Source of the DNA: Pseudoxanthomonas sp. PXM03
Lineage (GTDB): Bacteria; Pseudomonadota; Gammaproteobacteria; Xanthomonadales; Xanthomonadaceae
Length of the DNA stretch: 64,000 nt
Reading direction: 5' to 3'
Assembly (NCBI RefSeq): GCF_014852005.1
Contig: NZ_JACVAU010000001.1
Span: forward strand, 1,510,001-1,574,000
Position numbers and translations under genes: made by a program. This document shows, one piece after another, positions 1 to 6,984 of this stretch. The notes beneath the pieces were generated by a model. It searched no databases. It was not told the DNA's origin and was given only the letters and a program-made list of their open reading frames with translations. Numbering within the stretch: the stretch's first letter is position 1; the number at the start of each line of letters is the position of its first letter.

Positions 1-31
1 AGTTCTCAGGTCGAATCGCGGGGTATCGGAA

Positions 32-469
32 TTGACGATGCGATTGACCCCGCGCGGCACCGCCGAGTGGGAATGTGCGCTGATGTTCGTGGGCGAGGAT
101 TGGAACGGCGGCCATGGCTCCCCTTTCACGGGGACCGTGGACGGCTTCATCCTGATCACAACGGCACTTGAGGCATTGCATCGCCATCTGGAGTCCTGGC
201 TCGGTGGCTCCTTGGATGAACTCGTTTCATCATGCCTGGACGCATCGTTCGAGCTTGCGGGACCCGGGCAGATGCTTGGTTTCCGGTTCGGGCCCATCCA
301 AGAGGTGATCGCCGAGTGCGGCAAGCCTGTGGTCAGCATCGGGTTTTCCATCGGCGCACTATCGGGCAAGTTCCACATCGTCACCGACCCCTCGTGTCTT
401 GCCTTGTTCGCCGAAGGCCTCGGACATGCTCTGAACGGCGACGAACACCAGCGTCGTAGGATGGGTTGA
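32..469 (+). CDS. Hypothetical protein, possibly 5'-truncated by the window edge
   Basis: I do not recognise this protein of up to 145 residues. The first possible start in the window is TTG at 32, with an ATG two codons later at 38. The frame stays open back to base 2, so the true start may lie outside the window. The residues around 13-50 (WECALMF, GFILITTALEALHRHLESW) look like a small soluble alpha/beta fold. There is no signal peptide or membrane segment. The TGA stop at 467-469 lies inside the left arm of a 33-bp inverted repeat, so the last few codons come from the repeat and the C-terminus may have been altered by its insertion. Confidence 0.5.
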   Translation: MTMRLTPRGTAEWECALMFVGEDWNGGHGSPFTGTVDGFILITTALEALHRHLESWLGGSLDELVSSCLDASFELAGPGQMLGFRFGPIQEVIAECGKPVVSIGFSIGALSGKFHIVTDPSCLALFAEGLGHALNGDEHQRRRMG

Positions 470-545
470 GCCGAAGGCGATACCCATCGCTTGCGGAATC
501 ATGGTTCACCATGATGGGTATCGCCTTCGGCTCAACCCATCCTAC
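456..545. repeat. Inverted pair of 33-bp palindromic repeats
   Basis: The 33 bases at 456-488, beginning GTAGGATGGGTTGAGCCG, recur as an exact reverse complement at 513-545, with a 24-base spacer. The transcript would fold into a very long hairpin. Such inverted REP-like pairs are common in xanthomonad genomes. This one supplies the stop codon of the gene to its left and sits just before the broken glyoxalase-fold gene. Confidence 0.85.
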
Positions 546-559
546 TCAGAGCGGGCTCC

Positions 560-918
560 ATGCCTCGCATCATCTCCATGCAACCCGTCCGCCATCTGCC
601 GCAGGCGATCGCGTTCTACGAGAAGCTGAGCTTCGCCGTCGAAGGCCGCCGCGACGACTGGGGCTGGGCGAGCCTGTGCTGAGGTGATTGCCGGGTGATG
701 TTGGACCAGTCGATATCGACGTGAACCCGGATACGCCGCCCAACGCGGTGCTTCTCTACTCCGGCGACATCGACGCCTTCCATGCGCAGGCGCGTGCGAA
801 CGGCTTGGACATCCCCGACCGGGGCACCCCGTTCTACGGCACGCGCGAGTTCCGCATCGACGATCCGGACGGCAACCGGCTGTGGATCGGGCAGGTGGGC
901 GCGGCCGACGGCGCCTGA
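560..918 (+). pseudogene. Glyoxalase/bleomycin-resistance (VOC) family protein, broken
   Basis: Two pieces of one VOC-fold protein lie in different frames. The N-terminal part starts at ATG 560 (MPRIISMQPVRHLPQAIAFY) and stops at an in-frame TGA at 680-682. Reading past that stop continues into RVMLDQS and then needs a frame change near 705-715. The C-terminal part runs to 918 through VNPDTPPNAVLLY and ends with the family-typical DPDGNRLWIGQ. Together the pieces make about 118 residues, the normal length of a one-domain VOC protein. One nonsense codon and one frameshift separate them, so a product is unlikely unless the sequence has errors. Confidence 0.75.
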
Positions 919-1507
919 GCCCGGAGCGCGAGCGCGCGGAGGTGGCACGCGAGGCCCCGAAACCTGCGCGCAACCCCTCGAGGCTTGCGCGCAGGCGTGC
1001 CGATGCCACGCATGAACGCGCCACGTTCGTGCGCACGCCACCCGCACCTCGCGTGCAGGTCTCGATGCCTTGCGAAATCGCATTTCCGATCGCCGCCGCA
1101 AGGCGCCGAGGCTCGCGCGCGGGACGGTCCGGGTCGCACGCCGGGGTCGTTCGCCCCACGGGTCTCACATTTAGCCTTGTCCACGGCCTCCCGAGGCTTG
1201 GGTGCCGAGTCCCGGCGCCTGGCGCGCAAGCCTCCGGGTGTCGCGGATGAACGTTCCGGGTTCATGCGTCACGTTCGCACGCGTGCGCGCAAGCCGCCGG
1301 GCCGTGCGCGGCGGCGGGCGATGCCTGCCTGCGTGGGGGAATGGCCTGGGGTGGGCTTCGAGCGGTGAACGTCCGGATACCGGCATCGGCAAGCGGTCTC
1401 CGGCGGCCTGCCGCTGACCGCTGGCGGCACGTCCGCACGTTGCCCAAGGGAGCGGCGCCGGTTCCTGTCCGGTGGCCGGCATTCCTCTCACCCTGGGAAC
1501 CCCCGCC
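919..1507. other. Non-coding stretch with degenerate repeats
   Basis: About 590 bases without a convincing gene. The stretch is very rich in CGCG and GCGC. A motif close to TGCGCGCAAGCC(T/G)CCGGG appears at about 1220-1237 and 1283-1300, and in the opposite orientation at about 974-993 and, more weakly, at 1189-1202. Pieces resembling ATGAACG and CACGTTCG recur at 1012-1030 and 1246-1280. All six frames are open for long distances because the GC content is high, but none has a recognisable protein or a ribosome-binding site. It may be decayed repeat DNA. Confidence 0.5.
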
Positions 1508-1951
1508 ATGCCCAACGTACGTGATCGCCCCTATCCCGGAATGAACTTCCTCGTCGACCTCGGCACCGGTGACGACGGTCCCGGCAGTGGCGTGGCCGAG
1601 GTGGTGTTCCCCGATGCGCGGCTGCAGCTCAACGAGTACCGCAGCGGGAACGACAAGACCGGCGAATCGATGAAGCTGTCCACGCTGACGCGCTACGACG
1701 ATCTCGTGCTGCGTCGTGGCGTGACCGGTTCGTTGTCGTGGTATCAGTGGTGGGACGAAGCGCGCAACGGCGGCGACGCGCGGCGCGATATCAGCGTGAC
1801 GCTGCTGGACGAGCAGGGCAACCCGGTGCTGCGCTGGCGCTTCCTGCGTGCGCGCCCTGCGGCCTACCGTACCTCGCCGATGGATGCGACCGTGGCGGAT
1901 ACGTTGTTCGAGACGCTGGAGATCGCGTTCGACCGCTTCGAGATGGAGTAG
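1508..1951 (+). CDS. Phage tail tube-like protein (T4 gp19 / conserved phage tail region family), orphan
   Basis: The 147-residue product fits the family of tail-tube proteins of contractile phages and extracellular injection systems. The fit is seen in GVAEVVFPDARLQLNEYRSG, the block STLTRYDDLVLRRGVTGS, the pair WYQWWDEA, then DISVTLLDEQGNPVLRW and a closing VADTLFETLEIAFDRFE. In that family the product stacks as hexamer rings forming the inner tube. I chose ATG 1508 because homologues begin shortly before the NFLVDLG block. No sheath, baseplate, spike or terminase gene lies near it, so it is either a relic or a stand-alone domesticated gene. The frame is intact. Confidence 0.75.
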   Translation: MPNVRDRPYPGMNFLVDLGTGDDGPGSGVAEVVFPDARLQLNEYRSGNDKTGESMKLSTLTRYDDLVLRRGVTGSLSWYQWWDEARNGGDARRDISVTLLDEQGNPVLRWRFLRARPAAYRTSPMDATVADTLFETLEIAFDRFEME

Positions 1952-1954
1952 CGG

Positions 1955-2170
1955 TCAGTCCGTCGTATCGCGTGGAGGCTCGCGCAGGTATTCCAGCACG
2001 AAGCCGATGAGCAGGCCCAGCAGCGCACAGCCCGCGGCCATCGCGGCGGACGAAGGCTGCTTGCCGGTCAGGTGGTACAGGCCCGCGCCGGCGCCGATCC
2101 CGAGCAGGAGGGGAACCAGCAGGCGGGGCTTTGCCCACGCCTCACCCAGCAACCACGCGATCAGTTCCAC
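1955..2170 (-). CDS. Small two-helix membrane protein
   Basis: 71 residues read from a GTG at 2170 (VELIAWLLGEAWAKPR). GTG is favoured because a GGGAG sequence lies six bases upstream. Two hydrophobic segments, about residues 15-32 (LLVPLLLGIGAGAGLYHL) and 40-58 (AAMAAGCALLGLLIGFVLEY), predict an inner-membrane hairpin. The function is unknown. It lies 43 bases after another tiny membrane protein and both read leftward after phaB, so they may be cotranscribed. Its stop is four bases from the stop of the convergent tail-tube gene. Confidence 0.55.
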   Translation of the reverse strand: MELIAWLLGEAWAKPRLLVPLLLGIGAGAGLYHLTGKQPSSAAMAAGCALLGLLIGFVLEYLREPPRDTTD

Positions 2171-2213
2171 GGACGGCTCCCGACGAGCGACGCCGGGAGC
2201 ATGGCCCGGTTGC

Positions 2214-2384
2214 TCAGAGCTTGGCAAACAACGTGGAGACCACCAGCAGCGCGAACCCGGCGACTACCAGCCAGAACGCATGCGGGGCCAGCACCGGCAC
2301 GTAGCCGAACTTCGCGGCGATGCCGCCGGTGCCCAGCAGCAGGGCGATCAGCCAGACGCCGAAGGTGGGAGGGGTCAGTTTCAT
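2214..2384 (-). CDS. Tiny membrane protein, 56 residues
   Basis: Starts at ATG 2384 (MKLTPPTFGVWLIALLLGTG) with the stop at 2214. Two hydrophobic stretches, about residues 8-24 and 38-54 (FWLVVAGFALLVVSTLF), fill nearly all of the protein. GAAT and GGGA bases precede the start, so the ribosome-binding site is weak but possible. The function is unknown. It is the first gene downstream of phaB, 68 bases away, and is followed by a second small two-helix protein. The protein-like hydrophobic pattern and the tight packing argue that it is real. Confidence 0.5.
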   Translation of the reverse strand: MKLTPPTFGVWLIALLLGTGGIAAKFGYVPVLAPHAFWLVVAGFALLVVSTLFAKL

Positions 2385-2452
2385 GCGGGATTCCTTGTCG
2401 AAAGTGCGTGTTGATTCGCAGGGAGCGGGAAGACGGGGACGCGGCTTCCTGT

Positions 2453-3193
2453 TCAGAAGCTCATGAACAGGCCGCCGTTGACGGGCAGGTTGGCGCCGGT
2501 GATGTAGCCGGCATCGTCGGCGGTGAGGAAGGCGACCGCGCGCGCGATGTCGTCCGGCTGGCCGATGCGGCCCACCGGCACCGCGGCGACGGTGCGGTCG
2601 CGGACGTCATCGGGCATCGCCCTGGTCATCGGCGTTTCCACGTAACCGGGCGAGACGCTGTTGACGGTGACGCCCTTGCGCGCCACTTCGCGCGCGAGCG
2701 ACATCGAGAAGCCGTGCAGGCCGGCCTTCGCCGCCGCGTAGTTCACCTGGCCAAAGTTGCCGGTCTGGCCGCTGACCGAACTGATGTTGACGATGCGTCC
2801 GAACCCACGCGCCTGCATGCCGTCCACGGCATGGCGGCAGAGGTTGAACACGCTGTCCAGGTTCACCCCGATCACGGCGTCCCACTGCGCCTTGTCCATC
2901 TTGCGCAAGGTGGCGTCGCGGGTGATGCCGGCATTGTTGACCAGGATGTCGAGTGCACCGTGGCGGGCTTCGACATCGCGCACGAGTGCGGCGCAGGCAT
3001 CGAAGTCGGCCACGTCGACGGTGGCGGTTTCGACATCGAGCCCGGCGGTCTGCGCGTGGAAACGGTCGAGCTGTTCGCCGGAGGCGGGCAGGTCGGCGGC
3101 GACCACTCTGCGGCCGGTGCGCGCCAATGCCTGGCAGATCGCCAGGCCCAGTCCCCCCAGGCCGCCGGTTACCACGGCGATGCGTTGCGTCAT
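2453..3193 (-). CDS. phaB: Acetoacetyl-CoA reductase (SDR family), copy 1
   Basis: Predicted to reduce acetoacetyl-CoA to (R)-3-hydroxybutyryl-CoA with NADPH, the second step of polyhydroxybutyrate synthesis in the cytoplasm. The 246-residue product has the SDR cofactor motif TGGLGGLG near residue 10, NNAG at about 85, the catalytic serine in NISSVSG and YAAAK (Tyr and Lys) near 150. It ends with the PhaB-like GYITGANLPVNGGLFMSF. ATG 3193 places the Rossmann strand directly after the start. It lies downstream of phaR but a terminator intervenes. A second copy lies at 3956-4696. FabG-type reductase activity cannot be excluded, but the context with PhaR favours PHA. Confidence 0.85.
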   Translation of the reverse strand: MTQRIAVVTGGLGGLGLAICQALARTGRRVVAADLPASGEQLDRFHAQTAGLDVETATVDVADFDACAALVRDVEARHGALDILVNNAGITRDATLRKMDKAQWDAVIGVNLDSVFNLCRHAVDGMQARGFGRIVNISSVSGQTGNFGQVNYAAAKAGLHGFSMSLAREVARKGVTVNSVSPGYVETPMTRAMPDDVRDRTVAAVPVGRIGQPDDIARAVAFLTADDAGYITGANLPVNGGLFMSF

Positions 3194-3217
3194 GCGGAAT
3201 CCCTGTGTCGCGAGGTC

Positions 3218-3248
3218 AAAAAAAGGCCCGCGCAACGGGGCGCGGGCC
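3218..3248 (-). terminator. Rho-independent terminator after phaR
   Basis: On the minus strand GGCCCGCGC at 3248-3240 pairs with GCGCGGGCC at 3233-3225, followed by seven T. It lies between the end of phaR and the start of the first phaB copy, so full transcription of that reductase needs its own promoter or read-through. Confidence 0.85.
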
Positions 3249-3268
3249 GGGTTTCACTACGGAGTGGT

Positions 3269-3772
3269 TCAGCGCGCGCGCGTCTTCGGCGTTTCGCGCG
3301 GCGGATCCTTCGGCTTGACCGTGGTCGGGCGGCCCATGCCGCCGCTGAGGTTGCGCTGGAACTCCTGCCACAACTCCATGTTGCGCTCGGTCAGCTGGTT
3401 CATCATGGTCCACGGCGTCTGGCCCAGCATGCTGCCCATCTGGCTTCGGAACTGCTGCTGCTGTTCCATGAACAACTGCATGCTGCGCTCCAGGTAGTTA
3501 CCCATGAAGCCCTGCAGCGAATCGCCGTAGAACCGGATGATCTGGCTGAGCAGCTGGGTGGACAGTACCGGTTCGCCGTCCTGTTCCTGCTCGCTGATGA
3601 TCTGCAGCAGCACGGTGCGGGTCAGGTCGTCGCCGCTCTTGGCGTCGCGGACTTCGAAATCCTCGCCATCGACGATCAGCTGGCGCACGTCCTCGATGGT
3701 GATGTAGCTGGAGATCTCGGTGTCGTACAGACGGCGGTTGGGGTACTTCTTGATGATGCGGATCGCAGCCAT
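3269..3772 (-). CDS. phaR: Polyhydroxyalkanoate synthesis repressor PhaR
   Basis: A 167-residue DNA-binding regulator of PHA granule genes. PhaR proteins bind TGC-rich operators and nascent PHA granules, releasing repression when polymer forms. The N-terminal PHB/PHA accumulation-regulator domain is plain (IRIIKKYPNRRLYDTEISSY, then DGEDFEVRDAKSGDDLTR). A second part at about 70-130 has LSQIIRFYGDSLQGFMGNYL and a glutamine-rich stretch. The C-terminus is basic and proline-rich (TTVKPKDPPRETPKTRAR). It starts at ATG 3772. A perfect 14-bp TGC/GCA palindrome about 100 bases upstream may be its own operator. Confidence 0.93.
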   Translation of the reverse strand: MAAIRIIKKYPNRRLYDTEISSYITIEDVRQLIVDGEDFEVRDAKSGDDLTRTVLLQIISEQEQDGEPVLSTQLLSQIIRFYGDSLQGFMGNYLERSMQLFMEQQQQFRSQMGSMLGQTPWTMMNQLTERNMELWQEFQRNLSGGMGRPTTVKPKDPPRETPKTRAR

Positions 3773-3872
3773 TGAGCATTCACTCTAAACGCGTATGAGT
3801 CAGCATGACGCAGCGCAGCAGCCCTTGCAACAGGCCACAAGGCAGGGAGCCCCTGTTCAGCCAAGGAAAAAA

Positions 3873-3886
3873 TGCTGCGCAGCATG
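3873..3886. promoter_or_regulatory. Candidate PhaR operator
   Basis: ATGCTGCGCAGCAT is a perfect 14-bp palindrome in the 183-bp space upstream of phaR. Known PhaR sites in other proteobacteria are built from TGC/GCA repeats, so autoregulation is a reasonable inference. Nearby TTGCAAC and GCGCAGCAGC at about 3815-3836 are further TGC-rich pieces. Confidence 0.4.
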
Positions 3887-3955
3887 CGGTGGATGGGATG
3901 CGCGGCGCAGGCCGCGTGGAGCGGGCAGGGCGGCGCCGATGGCACCGCCCAAACC

Positions 3956-4696
3956 TCACCAGCCCATGTGGTGGCCGCCGTTGATGTCCAGGTTGGAGCC
4001 GGTGATCCAGCTGGCCTGTTCGTCCACCAGGAAGGCCACCGCGTAGGCGATTTCCTCGGGCTTACCGAGGCGGCCGGTGGGAATGTCGGCGGCGATCTTC
4101 GCGCGGACTTCCTCCGGTACGGCCATCACCATGTCGGTGGCCACGTAGCCGGGCGACACCGTGTTGACGGTGATGCCGAGCTTGGCGTTCTCGCGCGCCA
4201 GCGAAATGGTGAAGCCGTGCATGCCGGCCTTGGCGGCGGCGTAATTGGCCTGGCCGTACTGGCCCTTCAGGCCGTTGATCGAGCTGATCTGGATGATGCG
4301 GCCCCACTTGCGGTCGCGCATGCCCTCGATCACCGGGCGGGTGACGTTGAACACCGAGTTGAGGTTGGTGTTGATGACATCGCCCCACTGCGACGAGGAC
4401 ATCTTGTGGAAGGTGCCGTCGCGGGTGATGCCGGCGTTGTTGATCAGCACTTCGACCGGGCCGAGCGTCTGTTCGAGCTCCTTCACCATCGCCTGTGCTT
4501 CGTCGGGCGAGGTCACGTCGCCCTTGACCAGCGTCATCTCGTAGCCATCGGCCTTCATCTGCGCCTGCCAGGCGAGGGCCTTTTCTTCATTGCGGTAATT
4601 GGTGGCGACCTTGTGGCCCATGTCCGCCAGCTTCTTGCAGATGGCGGTACCGATACCTCCGGTGCCGCCGGTGACCAGGACGACGCGCGATGTCAT
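3956..4696 (-). CDS. phaB: Acetoacetyl-CoA reductase (SDR family), copy 2
   Basis: 246 residues, the same length as the copy at 2453-3193. Predicted NADPH-dependent reduction of acetoacetyl-CoA for PHA synthesis. It shows TGGTGGIG near residue 10, NNAGITRDGTFHKM at about 85, QISSING and YAAAKAG for catalysis, and the PhaB-typical end SNLDINGGHHMGW. An AAGGAG sequence lies just upstream of ATG 4696. The sequence is closer to classical PhaB than copy 1. Its stop lies 183 bases ahead of phaR, so phaR could be read from its transcript as well. No phaA or phaC is in the window. Confidence 0.88.
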   Translation of the reverse strand: MTSRVVLVTGGTGGIGTAICKKLADMGHKVATNYRNEEKALAWQAQMKADGYEMTLVKGDVTSPDEAQAMVKELEQTLGPVEVLINNAGITRDGTFHKMSSSQWGDVINTNLNSVFNVTRPVIEGMRDRKWGRIIQISSINGLKGQYGQANYAAAKAGMHGFTISLARENAKLGITVNTVSPGYVATDMVMAVPEEVRAKIAADIPTGRLGKPEEIAYAVAFLVDEQASWITGSNLDINGGHHMGW

Positions 4697-4741
4697 GTGG
4701 GGAATCTCCTTGTACCGCCGCAAGCCGACGGCCACCCGATT

Positions 4742-5662
4742 CTAGACAGCGCCCGCGACAGGCTTGTTGTGCGATGCAGCGAAGGTCATGCAGGTCACTT
4801 TCGGCAGGCGTTCGGGGCGGAATCCGCGGCTGGCGGCCTGCATCGCGCCGGTGATGTTGCCGATGCCCGCCAGCGTCTCCACCGGCTGGCCCAGCGCCTG
4901 CCAGGCGGCCAGCAACGCGGGCAGCGGGTCGTCATCGTCGATGGGCAACGACGCCATCGACTTGGACAGCTTCTGTCCCTGCGCATCGACGATCAGCGGC
5001 AGGTGCAGGTAGTGCGGCGTGGGCAGACCCAGCGCGCGTTGCAACAGGATCTGGCGCGGGGTGGAGTCCAGCAGGTCCGCCCCGCGCACGATGTCGGTGA
5101 TGCCCTGGTCGGCGTCATCCACGACCACGGCCAACTGATAGGCCCAGAAGCCATCGGCGCGGCGCAGGACGACATCGCCGACCTCGCGGTCGACCGCCTG
5201 CTGCACCGTGCCCTGCAAGCCGTCTTCGAACGCGACATGGGCGCCATCGGGCACCCGCAACCTCACGGCCGGCATGCGATGGGCGTCGTTCGCCATGCAG
5301 GCGCGATGGATGCCACCCGCGTCGGCCAGCGCGCTCCGGCTGCAGTGGCATTCGAAGGCCAGGCCCTCTGCGACCAGGCGCGACAGGGCCTGGGCATACA
5401 GGTCGTGACGCGTGCTTTGCCAGACCACGGGCGCATCGGATGCCATGCCGAACGCGGCCAGCGTGTCCAGTTGCGCCTGCGCGGCACCGGCCACTTCACG
5501 CGGCGGATCGAGGTCTTCCACGCGTACCAGCCACTCGCCGCCATGGTGGCGGGCCAGCAGCCAGCTGCCCAGCGCAGCCACCAGCGAACCGAAGTGGAGG
5601 CGGCCGGTGGGCGAAGGCGCGAAGCGCCCGCGGTACACGGGGGAGGGATCGGTCGTGGTCAT
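4742..5662 (-). CDS. gluQ: Glutamyl-Q tRNA(Asp) synthetase
   Basis: This enzyme activates glutamate without tRNA and attaches it to queuosine in the anticodon of tRNA(Asp). It is a truncated GluRS. The 306 residues hold the catalytic domain but no anticodon-binding domain. Visible are RGRFAPSPTGRLHFGSL (HIGH-type motif), VRVEDLDPPRE, a zinc-site cysteine set around CHCSRS...HRAC, and QKLSKSMAS (KMSKS-type). The start at ATG 5662 puts the family-typical YRGRFAPSPTG near residue 10. It faces away from htpX, whose start is 121 bases away. Confidence 0.93.
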   Translation of the reverse strand: MTTTDPSPVYRGRFAPSPTGRLHFGSLVAALGSWLLARHHGGEWLVRVEDLDPPREVAGAAQAQLDTLAAFGMASDAPVVWQSTRHDLYAQALSRLVAEGLAFECHCSRSALADAGGIHRACMANDAHRMPAVRLRVPDGAHVAFEDGLQGTVQQAVDREVGDVVLRRADGFWAYQLAVVVDDADQGITDIVRGADLLDSTPRQILLQRALGLPTPHYLHLPLIVDAQGQKLSKSMASLPIDDDDPLPALLAAWQALGQPVETLAGIGNITGAMQAASRGFRPERLPKVTCMTFAASHNKPVAGAV

Positions 5663-5783
5663 TCGTCGGAAGAGGGAGGAAAACTGAACCGCACAGTCAG
5701 CAAGCCGCTTGAATTCGCGGGGCGGCAGCCACAATTCTGCGACGTTAGCGTCTGTCTGTGCACGTCCCCCGGAGATACAAACC

Positions 5784-6665
5784 TTGTTCACGCGTGTTGC
5801 ATTGTTCCTGGCCACCAACCTGGCCGTGCTGGTGCTGGCGGGCTTCGTGATGTCCCTGCTGGGCGTCAATCCCAACCAGATGGGCGGCCTGCTGGTGATG
5901 GCGGCCGTGTTCGGCTTCGGTGGTTCGCTGATCTCGCTGCTCACCTCGAAGTGGATGGCCAAGCGCGCGACCGGCGCGCAGGTGATCGAACAGCCGCGCA
6001 ACGACCTGGAGCGCTGGCTGGTGGCCACCGTGAAGCGCCAGGCGCAGGCCGCCGGCATCGGGATGCCGGAAGTCGCGGTCTATGACGCACCGGAAATCAA
6101 CGCCTTCGCCACCGGTGCCAACCGCAACAATGCGCTGGTGGCGGTGTCCACGGGGCTGCTGCGTTCGATGAACCAGGACGAAGCCGAAGCGGTGCTGGGC
6201 CACGAGATCTCCCACGTCGCCAACGGCGACATGGTGACCATGGCGCTGCTGCAGGGCGTGTTGAACACCTTCGTCATCGTGCTGGCCCGCGTGGTGGGGG
6301 GCATCGTCGATGGCTTCCTGTCGGGCAACCGCGAGGGCGGTGGACGCGGCTTCGGCTACTACATCATCGTGATGGTGCTGGAAGTGGTGTTCGGCCTGTT
6401 CGCGACGATGATCGCGATGTGGTTCTCGCGCCGCCGCGAATTCCGTGCGGACCATGGTGGCGCCACGCTGGCCGGCCGCCAGAAGATGATCGCTGCGCTG
6501 GAGCGCCTGGGTCGGCAGCACAGTCCCAGCACGCTGCCGGCGCAGGTGGAGGCCTTCGGCATCGCCGGTGGCATCGGCCAGGGCATGAAGAAGCTGTTCC
6601 TCAGCCACCCGCCGCTGGAGCAGCGCATCGCCGCCCTGCGCGCGCAGCAGGGCACGATGGCCTGA
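5784..6665 (+). CDS. htpX: Membrane-bound zinc protease HtpX
   Basis: An inner-membrane M48 metalloprotease in quality control of membrane proteins. The 293-residue form starts at TTG 5784 ([20 protein letters not shown]), with GGAG ten bases upstream, and begins directly with the first transmembrane segment as in homologues. Two N-terminal helices are followed by the zinc site [10 protein letters not shown], two more helices around about 155-215, and the third zinc ligand in the FRADHGGA region. The end, [11 protein letters not shown], is typical of the family. A strong terminator follows directly, so it is probably monocistronic. Confidence 0.95.
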   Translation: MFTRVALFLATNLAVLVLAGFVMSLLGVNPNQMGGLLVMAAVFGFGGSLISLLTSKWMAKRATGAQVIEQPRNDLERWLVATVKRQAQAAGIGMPEVAVYDAPEINAFATGANRNNALVAVSTGLLRSMNQDEAEAVLGHEISHVANGDMVTMALLQGVLNTFVIVLARVVGGIVDGFLSGNREGGGRGFGYYIIVMVLEVVFGLFATMIAMWFSRRREFRADHGGATLAGRQKMIAALERLGRQHSPSTLPAQVEAFGIAGGIGQGMKKLFLSHPPLEQRIAALRAQQGTMA

Positions 6666-6685
6666 GCGACCAGGGAGTGAACCTT

Positions 6686-6717
6686 AAAAAAAACCCGCCT
6701 TCTGGCGGGTTTTTTTT
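6686..6717. terminator. Bidirectional rho-independent terminator after htpX
   Basis: CCCGCC at 6694-6699 and GGCGGG at 6704-6709 form a stem with a TTCT loop, flanked by eight A on the left and eight T on the right. It can stop transcription from both htpX and the leftward fimX side. Confidence 0.92.
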
Positions 6718-6851
6718 GCTTGCTTCTTCCTGCACGGTAGGGAGAGCAACTGACTTGATTCAGGCGCAGCAGGAGGAGGAAGTTTTCCGCGGACATCCAG
6801 TATTCGATCAACCTGCGGTCGCTGCGCTTCGGAAAGATCGGCGCCAAGTGC

Positions 6852-6973
6852 GCCCCTCATCCGCCCTTCGGGCACCTTCTCCCCGCAGGCGGGGAGAAGG
6901 ATACAAGCGCGTCGGTTTCTTCAAGGCACACGCACGGCGAGGCAGTCCCCCTCTCCCCACTTGCGGGGAGAGG
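6852..6973. repeat. Inverted pair of CTCATCCG...GGGGAGAAGG type repeats
   Basis: The left element at 6852-6900 contains CTTCTCCCCGCAGGCGGGGA. The right element at 6947-6973 is a second imperfect palindrome, CCTCTCCCCACTTGCGGGGA. The same repeat class recurs at 24187-24310 and 59958-59994. The rest of the 318-bp gap between htpX and fimX (6718-6851) has an open frame but no recognisable protein. Confidence 0.7.
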
Positions 6974-6984
6974 GAGTCGCCATG

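Noticed and set aside
2072-6085. Very long open frames (over 500 codons) opposite phaB, phaR and gluQ
   Set aside because: They are antisense to clear genes, rich in Arg/Ala/His/Gly of the kind produced by GC-skewed codons, and lack ribosome-binding sites and known domains.
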